DNA of 9,982 bases from Chloroflexota bacterium (GTDB taxonomy: Bacteria > Chloroflexota > Dehalococcoidia > UBA2979), in contig VYDC01000165.1 in the NCBI GenBank assembly GCA_009843585.1, positions 1-9,982 of the forward strand. The letters are read 5' to 3'. The notes beneath the pieces were generated by a model. It saw nothing but the letters and a program-made list of their open reading frames with translations, had not been told where the DNA came from and made no database searches. Of this stretch, positions 1-6,592 are shown piece after piece. How positions within the stretch are numbered: the stretch's first letter is position 1; each line of letters begins with the position of its first letter. The position numbers were made by a program, and so were the translations under genes.

Positions 1-2155
1 CCGCCTCCTCCGGCTGCACGGCGGGAACGCCGTCCTCGAACATCTGGATACAGAACGGGCAGTTGGAGATCACCTCGCCGGCGCCGGTGGCGATGGCCTC
101 CTCGGAGCGGACGTGATTGACGCGCCTCTCCCCCACCTCCTCCTGCCACATGTTGCCGCCGCCCGCGCCGCAGCAGAGCCCGCGGCTGCGGGAGCGGTCC
201 ATCTCGGTGACCGAGGCGCCCGGGATCACGGCGAGGATCTCGCGCGGCGCCTCGTAGACGCCGTTCAGCCGGCCGAGGTAGCAGGAGTCGTGGTAGGTGA
301 CGCTCGCCTCCACCTCGTGCGCCGGGGTGAGCCGGCCCTCGGAGAGCGCCTGCGCGAGGAACTCCGTGTGGTGCAGCACCTCGAAGTGGGCGCCCCACTG
401 CGGGTACTCGTTCTTGAAGGTGTTGAAGCAGTGCGGGCAGTTGGTGATCACCTTCTGCACGCCCTTCTGCTGGAAGGTCTCGGCGAGCTGCTGCGCGAGG
501 ATCTGGTAGAGGTACTCGTTGCCCAGCCGGCGCGCCGGGTCGCCGTTGCAGGTCTCCTCCTGCCCGAGAACGCCGAAGGAGGAGCCCGACTCGCGCAGCA
601 GCCGGAAGACCGATTGCGTGATCGGGAGGTTGCGCTCCACCAGCGAGCCGGAGCAGCCGACCCAGTAGAGGTACTCCTGCGAGCCGTCGAAGATCGGGAC
701 GTCGCCGAGGCCCTCCATCCAGGTGGTGCGCTCGAGCGTCGTGCCGCGCCAGGGATGGCCGCGCATCTCCATGCTCTCAAGCGCCGCCTGCGCCGTCGCC
801 GGGACGCGCGCCTCGTCCATCACGAGGTAGCGCCGCATGTCGACGATCGTCGGCACGTGCTCGATCAGCACCGGGCACTCCTGCACGCAGGCGCCGCAGG
901 TGCGACAGGCCCAGAGCGTCTCGTCGCGGATGACCTCCCCGACCATCTCGACCGGCGACACGGAGCGGACGTCGCCGCCCTCGTGGCCGACGCGCTGCAG
1001 GTCGGGCCCCACCCGGGCGAGGTGTCCCTTGAGGTCCTGGATCAGGTGCATGGGCGAGAGCGGCTGCCCCGCGAGGTGGGCCGGGCAGACGGAGGTGCAG
1101 CGACCGCAGCGGACGCAGGCGTCGAGCTCGAAGAGCTGCTTCCAGGTGAAGTCCTGAATCTGGCCGACGCCGAAGACCTCGCGCTCCTCGATGTTCTCGA
1201 TCGTCGCGAGGCGGCCGGGCGCGTCGCGGCGCAGCAGGTAGGCGTTCACGGGCGCGAAGATGATGTGATCGAGCTTGGTGAAGACGACCAGCCCGAGCCA
1301 GCCGAAGGCGAGGGCGACGTGGGTCCACCAGCTCAGGCGGTGCGCAGCGAGCAGGTGGTCCTCACGGAACTCGAAGAGATGGAGGAGCTCGGCGAAGGCC
1401 CACGAGACGAAGGACCAGCGCGCCCAGTCCGGGTGCGCGACGAGCTCGTCGGCGGTGATGCGCAGCGCCTCGACCACGAAGCCGGTCGCGAGCACCAGGG
1501 CGAGCCCCGCCAGCACCAGGTGATCCTCGAGGCGCTCGTCCCACCGGACGCGAGCGTAGTCGTCGAAGTAGCGGCGGTAGAGCATCATCCCGACGCCGAT
1601 GAGCCCGATCAGGCCGAAGAGGTCGCCGTAGAAGGAGAAGAACAGGTAATACGGGCCGTTCAGGAAGTCCAGAGGCGTGTCGTCCTGCAGGGCGACCTGC
1701 GCGGTGACGGCGGTCAGGACCACGATCGAGGAGAAGATCGCCCAGTGGGCGATCCCGGCGTAGCGGTCCCGGCGCAGCCGGTCCTGCGCCAGGCCCAGGC
1801 GCACGGCGTTCCAGAGGCGCCGGCCGACACCCTCGAAGACGCCGGGAACGGGCTGCCCCAGCGCCCACAGCGTCGCGTGGCGCGCGAATCCGTAGACCAG
1901 GAGGCCCGTCAGCGCGGCGAGGAAGACGTAGACGGCCCACGCCTGGCTGATGTTGAAGAAGATCTCCCGCTCGGCGCGCGGCGCGTCGGTGGCGAAGGCC
2001 GCCGCGAGGGCCGCCGCGGCGATCAGGCCCGCGCCCGCCAGCGCCGCCGCCGGCCCCCACAGCCGATCGACGCTCCGGCGGGCCGCCGTCACCGGCTCCG
2101 AGCCCGGCCCGTCGTCCGCGAGCTCGCTGCCCGGAATCGCGGGGGCGTCCTGCAT
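1..2155 (-). CDS. Membrane-bound Fe-S/CCG-domain oxidoreductase, EtfAB:quinone oxidoreductase-like (3' end beyond the left edge)
   Basis: 718 residues are visible and the frame is open at the left edge. The N-terminal ~300 residues hold about six hydrophobic segments (roughly 33-55, 71-91, 133-157, 168-196, 213-233, 274-300) with membrane-proximal histidines such as H137 and H279. This matches the NarI-like, heme-b-binding quinone module. Two ferredoxin-type [4Fe-4S] motifs follow: C347/C350/C353/C357-P and C417/C420/C423/C427-P. Two cysteine-rich CCG domains come next: C501, C536 (as CNG), C573/C576; and C625, C661-C662-G, C699/C702. This order is that of DUF224/EMO proteins, which are known to pass electrons from reduced EtfAB to menaquinone during acyl-CoA oxidation. 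The neighbouring acyl-CoA ligase and hydratases fit that role. No etfAB is visible; it may lie beyond the edge. ATG at 2155 follows a GAGGGAG ribosome site, 59 nt after the ligase stop. A heterodisulfide-reductase-like enzyme with another donor is the alternative. Confidence 0.9.
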   Translation of the reverse strand, partial: MQDAPAIPGSELADDGPGSEPVTAARRSVDRLWGPAAALAGAGLIAAAALAAAFATDAPRAEREIFFNISQAWAVYVFLAALTGLLVYGFARHATLWALGQPVPGVFEGVGRRLWNAVRLGLAQDRLRRDRYAGIAHWAIFSSIVVLTAVTAQVALQDDTPLDFLNGPYYLFFSFYGDLFGLIGLIGVGMMLYRRYFDDYARVRWDERLEDHLVLAGLALVLATGFVVEALRITADELVAHPDWARWSFVSWAFAELLHLFEFREDHLLAAHRLSWWTHVALAFGWLGLVVFTKLDHIIFAPVNAYLLRRDAPGRLATIENIEEREVFGVGQIQDFTWKQLFELDACVRCGRCTSVCPAHLAGQPLSPMHLIQDLKGHLARVGPDLQRVGHEGGDVRSVSPVEMVGEVIRDETLWACRTCGACVQECPVLIEHVPTIVDMRRYLVMDEARVPATAQAALESMEMRGHPWRGTTLERTTWMEGLGDVPIFDGSQEYLYWVGCSGSLVERNLPITQSVFRLLRESGSSFGVLGQEETCNGDPARRLGNEYLYQILAQQLAETFQQKGVQKVITNCPHCFNTFKNEYPQWGAHFEVLHHTEFLAQALSEGRLTPAHEVEASVTYHDSCYLGRLNGVYEAPREILAVIPGASVTEMDRSRSRGLCCGAGGGNMWQEEVGERRVNHVRSEEAIATGAGEVISNCPFCIQMFEDGVPAVQPEEA

Positions 2156-2214
2156 CTCGCGCTCCCTCTCTACCTCCCGGTCGCCCCGCCCGTGCGCGCC
2201 GCGCGGGGGCCGGC

Positions 2215-3768
2215 TCAGGCCGTCGCGGACTCCCCGCGCAACTCGTTCTTCAGGATCTTCCCGAGGTGGTTTCGCGGCAGCTCCGGCACCCACTCGTAGA
2301 GCGCCGGCGCCTTGTACGAGGCGAGCCGGCTCTTGACGTGCTCGGTGAGCTCCGCCTCCCCCGCCTCCGCGCCCGCGACGGGGACGAGCACGGCCTTGAC
2401 GATCTCGCCCCACTCCACGTCCGGCACGCCGATGACGGCGGCCTCGGCGACGGCGGGGTGATCCTCCAGCACCTGCTCGATCTCCGCCGGGGCGATGTTC
2501 TCGCCGCCGCGAATGATCATGTCCTTCACCCGGCCGGTGATGAAGAGGTAGCCGTCGTCGTCGAAGCGACCGACGTCGCCCGTGTGCAGCCAGCCCGCGG
2601 CGAGCGCCTGGGCCGTCTCCTCGCCGCGTCCCTGGTACTCCCGCATCACGCGATCGCCCCGGACGCAGATCTCGCCCTCCTCGCCGGCGGCGAGCCGGCG
2701 CCCGTCCGGCGCGAGCACGGCGATGTCGAGATCGGGCATCGCGCGCCCGACGGAGCGGAGCCGCTCCACCTTGCGGGCGATCTCCTCCGGCGTGCCGTCG
2801 AGCCGGTGATCGTCCGGGGAGAGGTAGGTGAGCGTCGAGGTCGACTCGGTCTGCCCGTAGGCGTTCATCAGGCCGCAGCCGAAGACATCGCACGCGCGGC
2901 GCACGACCTCGAACGGCATCGGGGCGGCTCCGTAGGTGATGAGCTGCAGCGAGGAGAGGTCGTAGCGGGAGAAGCCCTCGATCTCCATCAGCCGCTTGAG
3001 CATGGTCGGCACCACGAAGGCGTGGGTGACGCGCTCGCGCTCGACGGTCTCAAGCCACGCCTCGGGGCTGAACTGCGGCAGGATGGCGAGCCGCCGCCCC
3101 GACCACACCGACCCGAGCATCGTCGTCGCCCCCGCGATGTGGAAGAAGGGGACGGAGACGAGCGTCACCTCCTGCGGGGCAGAGGGATCGGCCGGCGCCT
3201 GCGTGTTGACCACGTAGGCGGTGAGGGTCTTGTGCGTGAGCACCACGCCCTTCGGCTGCGCGGTCGTCCCCGACGTGTAGATGATGAGGACCGGGTCGGC
3301 GTCGTCCACCTCCCGGTAGAACGGCTCGGCGGCCCCCCCGGCCCTGAGCGCGGCGAGCGTCTTCCCGTCCTCCGGGACGAAGTCGAGACCGTAGATGTGC
3401 TCGAGCCCCGGGAGGGCGGCGCGTATGGGCTCGAGCAGGGGGGCGTAGCGCTCCGCGACGAAGAGCACGTTCACGTGCGCCGCCCGGAGCATGTACTCGA
3501 GCTCGTCGCTCCGCGCCCGGTAGTTGAGCGGGACGAAGGTCGCCCCGACCATCGCCGTCGCGTAGTAGATCTCGGGGAACGCGACGCTGTTCACCGCCAT
3601 CACGCCGACGTTGTGGCCCTTGCCGACGCCCAGCCCGGCGAAGGCGTGCGCGAGCCTCTGCGCACGCTCGAGGAACTCCGGATAGGTCAGGCTCTCGCCG
3701 GGGTCGCCGAGGGCGACCCGGTCCGGCACGCTCGCCGCGGTGATGGTGAGGAAGTCCGCGGTGTTCAT
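2215..3768 (-). CDS. AMP-forming acyl-CoA synthetase (fatty-acyl or aryl-CoA ligase, FadD-like)
   Basis: 517 residues, the usual length for class I adenylate-forming acyl-CoA ligases. The enzyme activates a carboxylic acid with ATP to an acyl-AMP and then transfers it to CoA. Motifs appear in order: P-loop YTSGTTAQPKG (164-174), YGQTE (304-308), GWLHTGD (392-398), the hinge TGRVKDMIIRGGENI (411-425), and near the C-terminus the catalytic lysine K504 in HLGKILKNEL. The glycine common after TSGTT is Ala here, a tolerated variant. All catalytic elements are intact. ATG at 3768 is preceded by AAGGGGG at a short spacing. Transcription continues toward the Fe-S oxidoreductase 59 nt downstream, and the degenerate Rieske-like gene ends only 33 nt upstream, so co-transcription is likely. 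Substrate chain length or aromaticity cannot be read from the sequence. Confidence 0.95.
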   Translation of the reverse strand: MNTADFLTITAASVPDRVALGDPGESLTYPEFLERAQRLAHAFAGLGVGKGHNVGVMAVNSVAFPEIYYATAMVGATFVPLNYRARSDELEYMLRAAHVNVLFVAERYAPLLEPIRAALPGLEHIYGLDFVPEDGKTLAALRAGGAAEPFYREVDDADPVLIIYTSGTTAQPKGVVLTHKTLTAYVVNTQAPADPSAPQEVTLVSVPFFHIAGATTMLGSVWSGRRLAILPQFSPEAWLETVERERVTHAFVVPTMLKRLMEIEGFSRYDLSSLQLITYGAAPMPFEVVRRACDVFGCGLMNAYGQTESTSTLTYLSPDDHRLDGTPEEIARKVERLRSVGRAMPDLDIAVLAPDGRRLAAGEEGEICVRGDRVMREYQGRGEETAQALAAGWLHTGDVGRFDDDGYLFITGRVKDMIIRGGENIAPAEIEQVLEDHPAVAEAAVIGVPDVEWGEIVKAVLVPVAGAEAGEAELTEHVKSRLASYKAPALYEWVPELPRNHLGKILKNELRGESATA

Positions 3769-3801
3769 CGTCCCCCTTCGCCCCCGCGGCGCGGGGCGAG
3801 G

Positions 3802-4251
3802 CTACTCCCTGACGGCCTCCGGCGACACCGAGAGAGCGTCGCCGGAGCGCTCGATCGCGATCCGTCGCAGGTCGAGTCCGTCGCCCGACAGTCCCCGCCC
3901 GAAGATGTCATACATCGATCCGGTGCAGGCATCAAAGAAGACGCCCGCCCCCGCGGCACCGCCGGCGGCCGCCGCGGGGGCGAGATCGGGGCGGAACGCC
4001 ACGAGGCACCCGCGCCAGCCCGGCGGGTTGTGGGGATCCACGTCCGACAGCAAGAGGAGTTCCCCGCCGGCGGAGCGCACCACGTAGAACCCGTCCGTGG
4101 CGCGGTACATCACCGACCCCGGCGGGTAGTCGTCGACGCGCCCGAGGTCGATCCCGCCGTCGTCGAGCAGCGGAAGCAGCGCCACGGCGACGACCGCTGC
4201 CAGTGCGCCGGCCAGGAAGAGCCCGCCCGCCACGAGGCAGCCGGGCTTCAC
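3802..4251 (-). CDS. Membrane-anchored, cluster-less Rieske-like protein A
   Basis: 149 residues with GTG at 4251. Residues about 6-27 form one hydrophobic helix, acting as an anchor or uncleaved signal; C5 is too close to the N-terminus for a normal lipobox. The remaining ~120 residues would lie outside the cytoplasm. The C-terminal half reads like a Rieske domain: a DPH element (72-74), C82, then DACTGS (107-112) followed by MYD..GR.LSGDGLDL, the layout of CPCHGS-x-FD..G....GP...L. At the cluster-ligand sites Cys is replaced by Asp (D72, D107) and the second His by Thr (T110); only H74 could correspond to a ligand. C82 and C109 match the two non-ligand cysteines that form the disulfide in bc1-type Rieske proteins. 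A [2Fe-2S] cluster is thus unlikely. It is a paralogue of the gene ending at 4434. The ribosome site is weak (AGGAG, 12 nt away), so the start is moderately sure. Function unknown. Confidence 0.8.
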   Translation of the reverse strand: MKPGCLVAGGLFLAGALAAVVAVALLPLLDDGGIDLGRVDDYPPGSVMYRATDGFYVVRSAGGELLLLSDVDPHNPPGWRGCLVAFRPDLAPAAAAGGAAGAGVFFDACTGSMYDIFGRGLSGDGLDLRRIAIERSGDALSVSPEAVRE

Positions 4252-4340
4252 GCCGGTCGGCTGCTCCTGCGGCGTCGCCAGCCGTCACCCCCGCCGCCCT
4301 CCGCCGCCGGATCGCGCCCGCACGGCCGCGGAGCCGCGCA

Positions 4341-4346
4341 ACTATA
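4341..4346 (-). promoter_or_regulatory. Possible -10 element (TATAGT) upstream of Rieske-like gene A
   Basis: On the minus strand the hexamer TATAGT, one base off the TATAAT consensus, lies in the 182-nt gap between the two Rieske-like genes, about 90 nt before the GTG start at 4251. It stands out in such GC-rich DNA. No convincing -35 hexamer sits 16-18 nt upstream, so this is a weak call for an internal promoter. Confidence 0.25.
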
Positions 4347-4379
4347 CGCGAGCCCGGCGGGCGCGACGAGAGGGACCGC

Positions 4380-4404
4380 GCCCGGCGGCGCGGCCGCGCC
4401 GGGC
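4380..4404. repeat. GC-rich inverted repeat in the gap between the two Rieske-like genes
   Basis: An 8-bp perfect inverted repeat (GCCCGGCG at 4380-4387 and CGCCGGGC at 4397-4404) surrounds a 9-nt loop. The same stretch holds a 16-bp perfect palindrome at 4386-4401. It lies about 30 nt after the stop codon at 4434 on the minus strand. It could attenuate or stabilise the transcript, but no T-rich tract follows, so it is not a standard intrinsic terminator. Chance formation in high-GC sequence is possible. Confidence 0.35.
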
Positions 4405-4433
4405 ACCGGGGAGTGCGAGGCGGGCACCGGCCG

Positions 4434-4919
4434 CTACCCGCGATCGAGGTCGGCCACCTCCACGAAGACGCGCTGCACGCCGTCCTCCGCCGTGGTGATC
4501 CACACGAAGCGCGTGCGCAGCGGCTCCGACCCGTCGTCGAGAGCATCCCCGGTCACCGCCCAGGCGGAGCCCGTGCAGGGATCCTCGAAGACGCCGGCGA
4601 CGCCGAGCGGGTTGCGCGCGCGCCCGCGCTCGTCCCGGGGGAGGTAGCGCACCGAGCAGCGCGAGCTCGCCACCTCTCCGTCGACCGCGCGCAGCCGGCC
4701 GTCGGCGAGGCCGACCACGTAGATCTCCTCCTCGGCCAGGTAGACGACGCTCGAGACCTCGTAGTCGGAGAGCGGCCCGGCATCGACGTAGCGCACCGTG
4801 ATGCCCGGGCCGCGGATGTTCCCGACTATCACCGTCGCGACCGCGACCGTGGAGACGAGGAGGAGCGCGAGGGGGCCCCACGCGGTGCGGCGGAGGCGCT
4901 CCCGCACGCCCGCGCTCAC
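4434..4919 (-). CDS. Membrane-anchored, cluster-less Rieske-like protein B
   Basis: 161 residues from the GTG at 4919, whose first bases overlap the TGA of the upstream enoyl-CoA hydratase (GTGA, 4916-4919), suggesting translational coupling. An upstream in-frame ATG at 5063 would run 145 nt into the hydratase and encode low-complexity Arg/Ala/Gly sequence, so it was not used. A basic N-terminus (RERLRR) precedes one transmembrane helix at about 14-34, predicting Nin-Cout. The outer domain keeps C88 and DPCTGS (113-118), followed by a G....DGSEPL tail, aligning with the CPCHGS box of Rieske proteins. The ligand Cys is Asp113 and the ligand His is Thr116; the first-box CxH pair is absent. The C88-C115 spacing of 27 equals C82-C109 in the paralogue ending at 3802. 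The preserved cysteines suggest a disulfide-stabilised fold without [2Fe-2S]. Role unknown; context is acyl-CoA oxidation. Confidence 0.8.
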   Translation of the reverse strand: MSAGVRERLRRTAWGPLALLLVSTVAVATVIVGNIRGPGITVRYVDAGPLSDYEVSSVVYLAEEEIYVVGLADGRLRAVDGEVASSRCSVRYLPRDERGRARNPLGVAGVFEDPCTGSAWAVTGDALDDGSEPLRTRFVWITTAEDGVQRVFVEVADLDRG

Positions 4920-5641
4920 GCCCGCCGCCGCGAGGCCGCCGCGGCGGCGAGCCGGCGCTCCAGCGCGATCCCCTCGGCGAGCGGGAGGTCTCCGCCCCAG
5001 AGCACCGCGCGCTTCGTCAGGCGCACGGCCAGCGGGTCGGCCGCGGCCAGGCGCGCCGCCCACGCCGCGGCGACCCCGTCGAGCTCGGACGCGGGCACGA
5101 CGGCGTGCACCAGACCGAGCTGATACGCGCGCTCCGCGTCCACCGGATCGCCCGTCAGGATCATCCGCGCCGCCTCACCGGCGGGAATCCGCCGCGGCAG
5201 GAGTTGCGTCCCGCCCGCCGACGGGATGTAGCCCAGGCCCACCTCGGGGAGCGCGAGCAGGGAGTCCGCGGCGGCGACGCGCAGGTCGCAGGCGAGCGCG
5301 AGCTCGAGGCCAGCGCCGAAGACGATGCCGTGGAGCGCGGCGACGAGGGGGAGGTCGAGCGCCCCGAGCAGGCCCCACAGGTCGCGCTGGAGGCGCGCCT
5401 CGCGCGCGGCGAGGAGCGAGGGGGCGGTCCCGAACTCGGAGATGTCGGCGCCGGCGCTGAAGGCCCGCTCCCCGGCCCCCTCGACGACGACCGCCCGGAG
5501 GGTCGGGTCGTCGCGGGCCAGCGTCAGCGCCTCCCACAGCTGGTCGCGCAGCTCGAGGTTGATCGCATTCAGCTTCTCCGGACGGTCGAGCCGCAGCCAG
5601 AGCGTGTCGCCCCGGCGCTCCGCCGCGACGCCGCTAGCCAC
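4916..5641 (-). CDS. Enoyl-CoA hydratase/isomerase family protein, short C-terminus (ECH1)
   Basis: 241 residues of the crotonase fold, with GTG at 5641. Oxyanion-hole segments are present: AFSAGADI (60-67) and HGIVFGAGLELALACD (104-119). Both catalytic glutamates of the hydratase are kept, E113 in GLELA and E133 in LPEVGLG, followed by SAGGTQ. A trans-2-enoyl-CoA hydratase activity is therefore credible; other crotonase reactions remain possible. The protein ends at LERRLAAAAASRRRA and lacks the usual last ~20-25 residues (the EG..AF..KR.P.F segment) that its tandem paralogue retains. Its TGA overlaps the start of Rieske-like gene B by GTGA. The paralogue ECH2 ends 74 nt upstream on the same strand. 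The start is supported by the canonical N-terminal spacing to DRPEKLNAIN. Confidence 0.93.
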   Translation of the reverse strand: MASGVAAERRGDTLWLRLDRPEKLNAINLELRDQLWEALTLARDDPTLRAVVVEGAGERAFSAGADISEFGTAPSLLAAREARLQRDLWGLLGALDLPLVAALHGIVFGAGLELALACDLRVAAADSLLALPEVGLGYIPSAGGTQLLPRRIPAGEAARMILTGDPVDAERAYQLGLVHAVVPASELDGVAAAWAARLAAADPLAVRLTKRAVLWGGDLPLAEGIALERRLAAAAASRRRA

Positions 5642-5715
5642 GACGCCCTCGCCCCCGCGCGGCGACGCGGTTCGCGCCGGCCGCCGTCCGCTCGGCGACG
5701 GCGCGCCCGGCCACC

Positions 5716-6474
5716 CTATCGGCCCTCGAAGCGCGGCGGGCGGCGCTCGAGGAAGGCCCGGACGCCCTCCTCGCGATCCGCCGTCGCCTGGAGCAGCACG
5801 GTGAGGTCGTGCTCCAGGCGCAGCGCCTGCGGGAGTGGCAGCTCGATCCCGCGCGCCACCGCCTCCTTCGCGACGCGGACGGCGACCGGGCCGCGCGCGG
5901 CGATGCGGCGCGCGACGGCGCGGGCGGCATCGACGGCGCCTCCCGGGGGCGCGATCTCCGAGACGAGCCCGATGCGGAGCGCCTCGGCGGCGTCGATCTC
6001 CTCCGATGTGAGGAGCAGCCGGAGAGCCTGCGAGACGCCGACCGCCCGCGGGAGCCGCTGGGTGCCCCCGCCGCCGGGGACGCGGCCCTCGGCGACCTCC
6101 GGGAGCGCCAGCACGGCGCCGCGCTCGGCGACGCGGAGATCGCAGGCGAGCGCCAGCTCGAGGCCGCCGGAGAGCGCCCGGCCCCGAACCGCGCAGACCG
6201 TCGGCTGCGGCAGGGCCGCCAGCGCATCGAGCGCGCCGCCGCCTTCCGCGCCCCCCCGCGCGTCGTCACCCCAGCCGAGACCGAGATCGGCGCCCGCCGG
6301 CGCGACCACGACCGCGTACACCCGATCCCGATCCTCCGCGAGCGCGCCGCACGCCCGCTCCAGCGCGTCGAGCGTCGCGCGGTCGAAGCGCGCGCCCGGT
6401 GGATCGAGCGCGATCGTCGCGACGGCGTCCTCGGTCGACAGCCGCACCGGGCCGGGCGTCGCTCCGCCGCTCAT
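5716..6474 (-). CDS. Enoyl-CoA hydratase/isomerase family protein (ECH2)
   Basis: 252 residues from ATG 6474. A longer form from GTG 6501 exists, but GGGAGGAGG sits 4 nt before the ATG and decides the start. It is a crotonase-fold protein with AGADL (60-64), GGLELALACD (103-112), catalytic-type glutamates E106 and E126 (LPEV), GGGGTQRLPR (134-143), and a complete C-terminal ATADREEGVRAFLERR...F segment. It shares a 13-residue identical block (GLELALACDLRVA) with ECH1. The region after AGADL is short and Gly-rich (GLGWGDDARGG) rather than the usual loop and helix, so the acyl pocket may differ. It is the first gene of the leftward cluster and is divergent from the SDR at 6593. The exact substrate is unknown; beta-oxidation of the acyl-CoA made by the downstream ligase is the inferred role. 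Confidence 0.92.
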   Translation of the reverse strand: MSGGATPGPVRLSTEDAVATIALDPPGARFDRATLDALERACGALAEDRDRVYAVVVAPAGADLGLGWGDDARGGAEGGGALDALAALPQPTVCAVRGRALSGGLELALACDLRVAERGAVLALPEVAEGRVPGGGGTQRLPRAVGVSQALRLLLTSEEIDAAEALRIGLVSEIAPPGGAVDAARAVARRIAARGPVAVRVAKEAVARGIELPLPQALRLEHDLTVLLQATADREEGVRAFLERRPPRFEGR

Positions 6475-6478
6475 GCCG

Positions 6479-6487
6479 CCTCCTCCC
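6479..6487 (-). promoter_or_regulatory. Strong Shine-Dalgarno site of ECH2
   Basis: Minus-strand GGGAGGAGG ends 4 nt before ATG 6474. It lies between this ATG and the alternative GTG at 6501, and so selects the shorter protein. A possible -10 hexamer (TACGGT, 6493-6498 on the minus strand) just upstream would give a very short leader; it is not called separately. Confidence 0.75.
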
Positions 6488-6558
6488 GGAAACCGTAGCA
6501 CCGCCGGGGCGGCGGGGTGGTGGACTCAGGCGGCCCCCGTTCGAGACGATCTCTCCCG

Positions 6559-6573
6559 GGCGGGTCGCCCGCC
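6559..6573 (+). repeat. Small hairpin abutting the SDR ribosome site
   Basis: GGCGGG (6559-6564) and CCCGCC (6568-6573) form a 6-bp stem with a 3-nt loop directly 5' of the purine-rich ribosome site GGGAGGAGGAGGGG (6574-6587) of the SDR. It could tune translation initiation, or be a chance structure in GC-rich DNA. The remainder of the 118-nt divergent intergenic region holds no promoter I can defend. Confidence 0.3.
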
Positions 6574-6592
6574 GGGAGGAGGAGGGGCTGCG

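Noticed and set aside
547..551. First CCG domain of the oxidoreductase reads CNG instead of CCG
   Set aside because: A replacement of the second Cys in the first CCG motif (C-x-G-D-P-A-R-R) is, as far as I know, common in this family, so it was not raised as novel.
113..2299. 728-codon plus-strand open frame
   Set aside because: It lies opposite the Fe-S/CCG oxidoreductase, has Arg/Val/Glu-rich low-complexity translation with no domain, and is the expected antisense shadow of a high-GC gene.
2266..4647. 793-codon plus-strand open frame
   Set aside because: It is antisense to the acyl-CoA ligase and both Rieske-like genes, and its translation is compositionally biased with no motif.
4434..5063. 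Longer 209-residue form of Rieske-like protein B
   Set aside because: The extra N-terminus lies within ECH1 and is Arg/Ala/Gly-rich; the GTGA-overlapping start places a clean membrane helix at the N-terminus.
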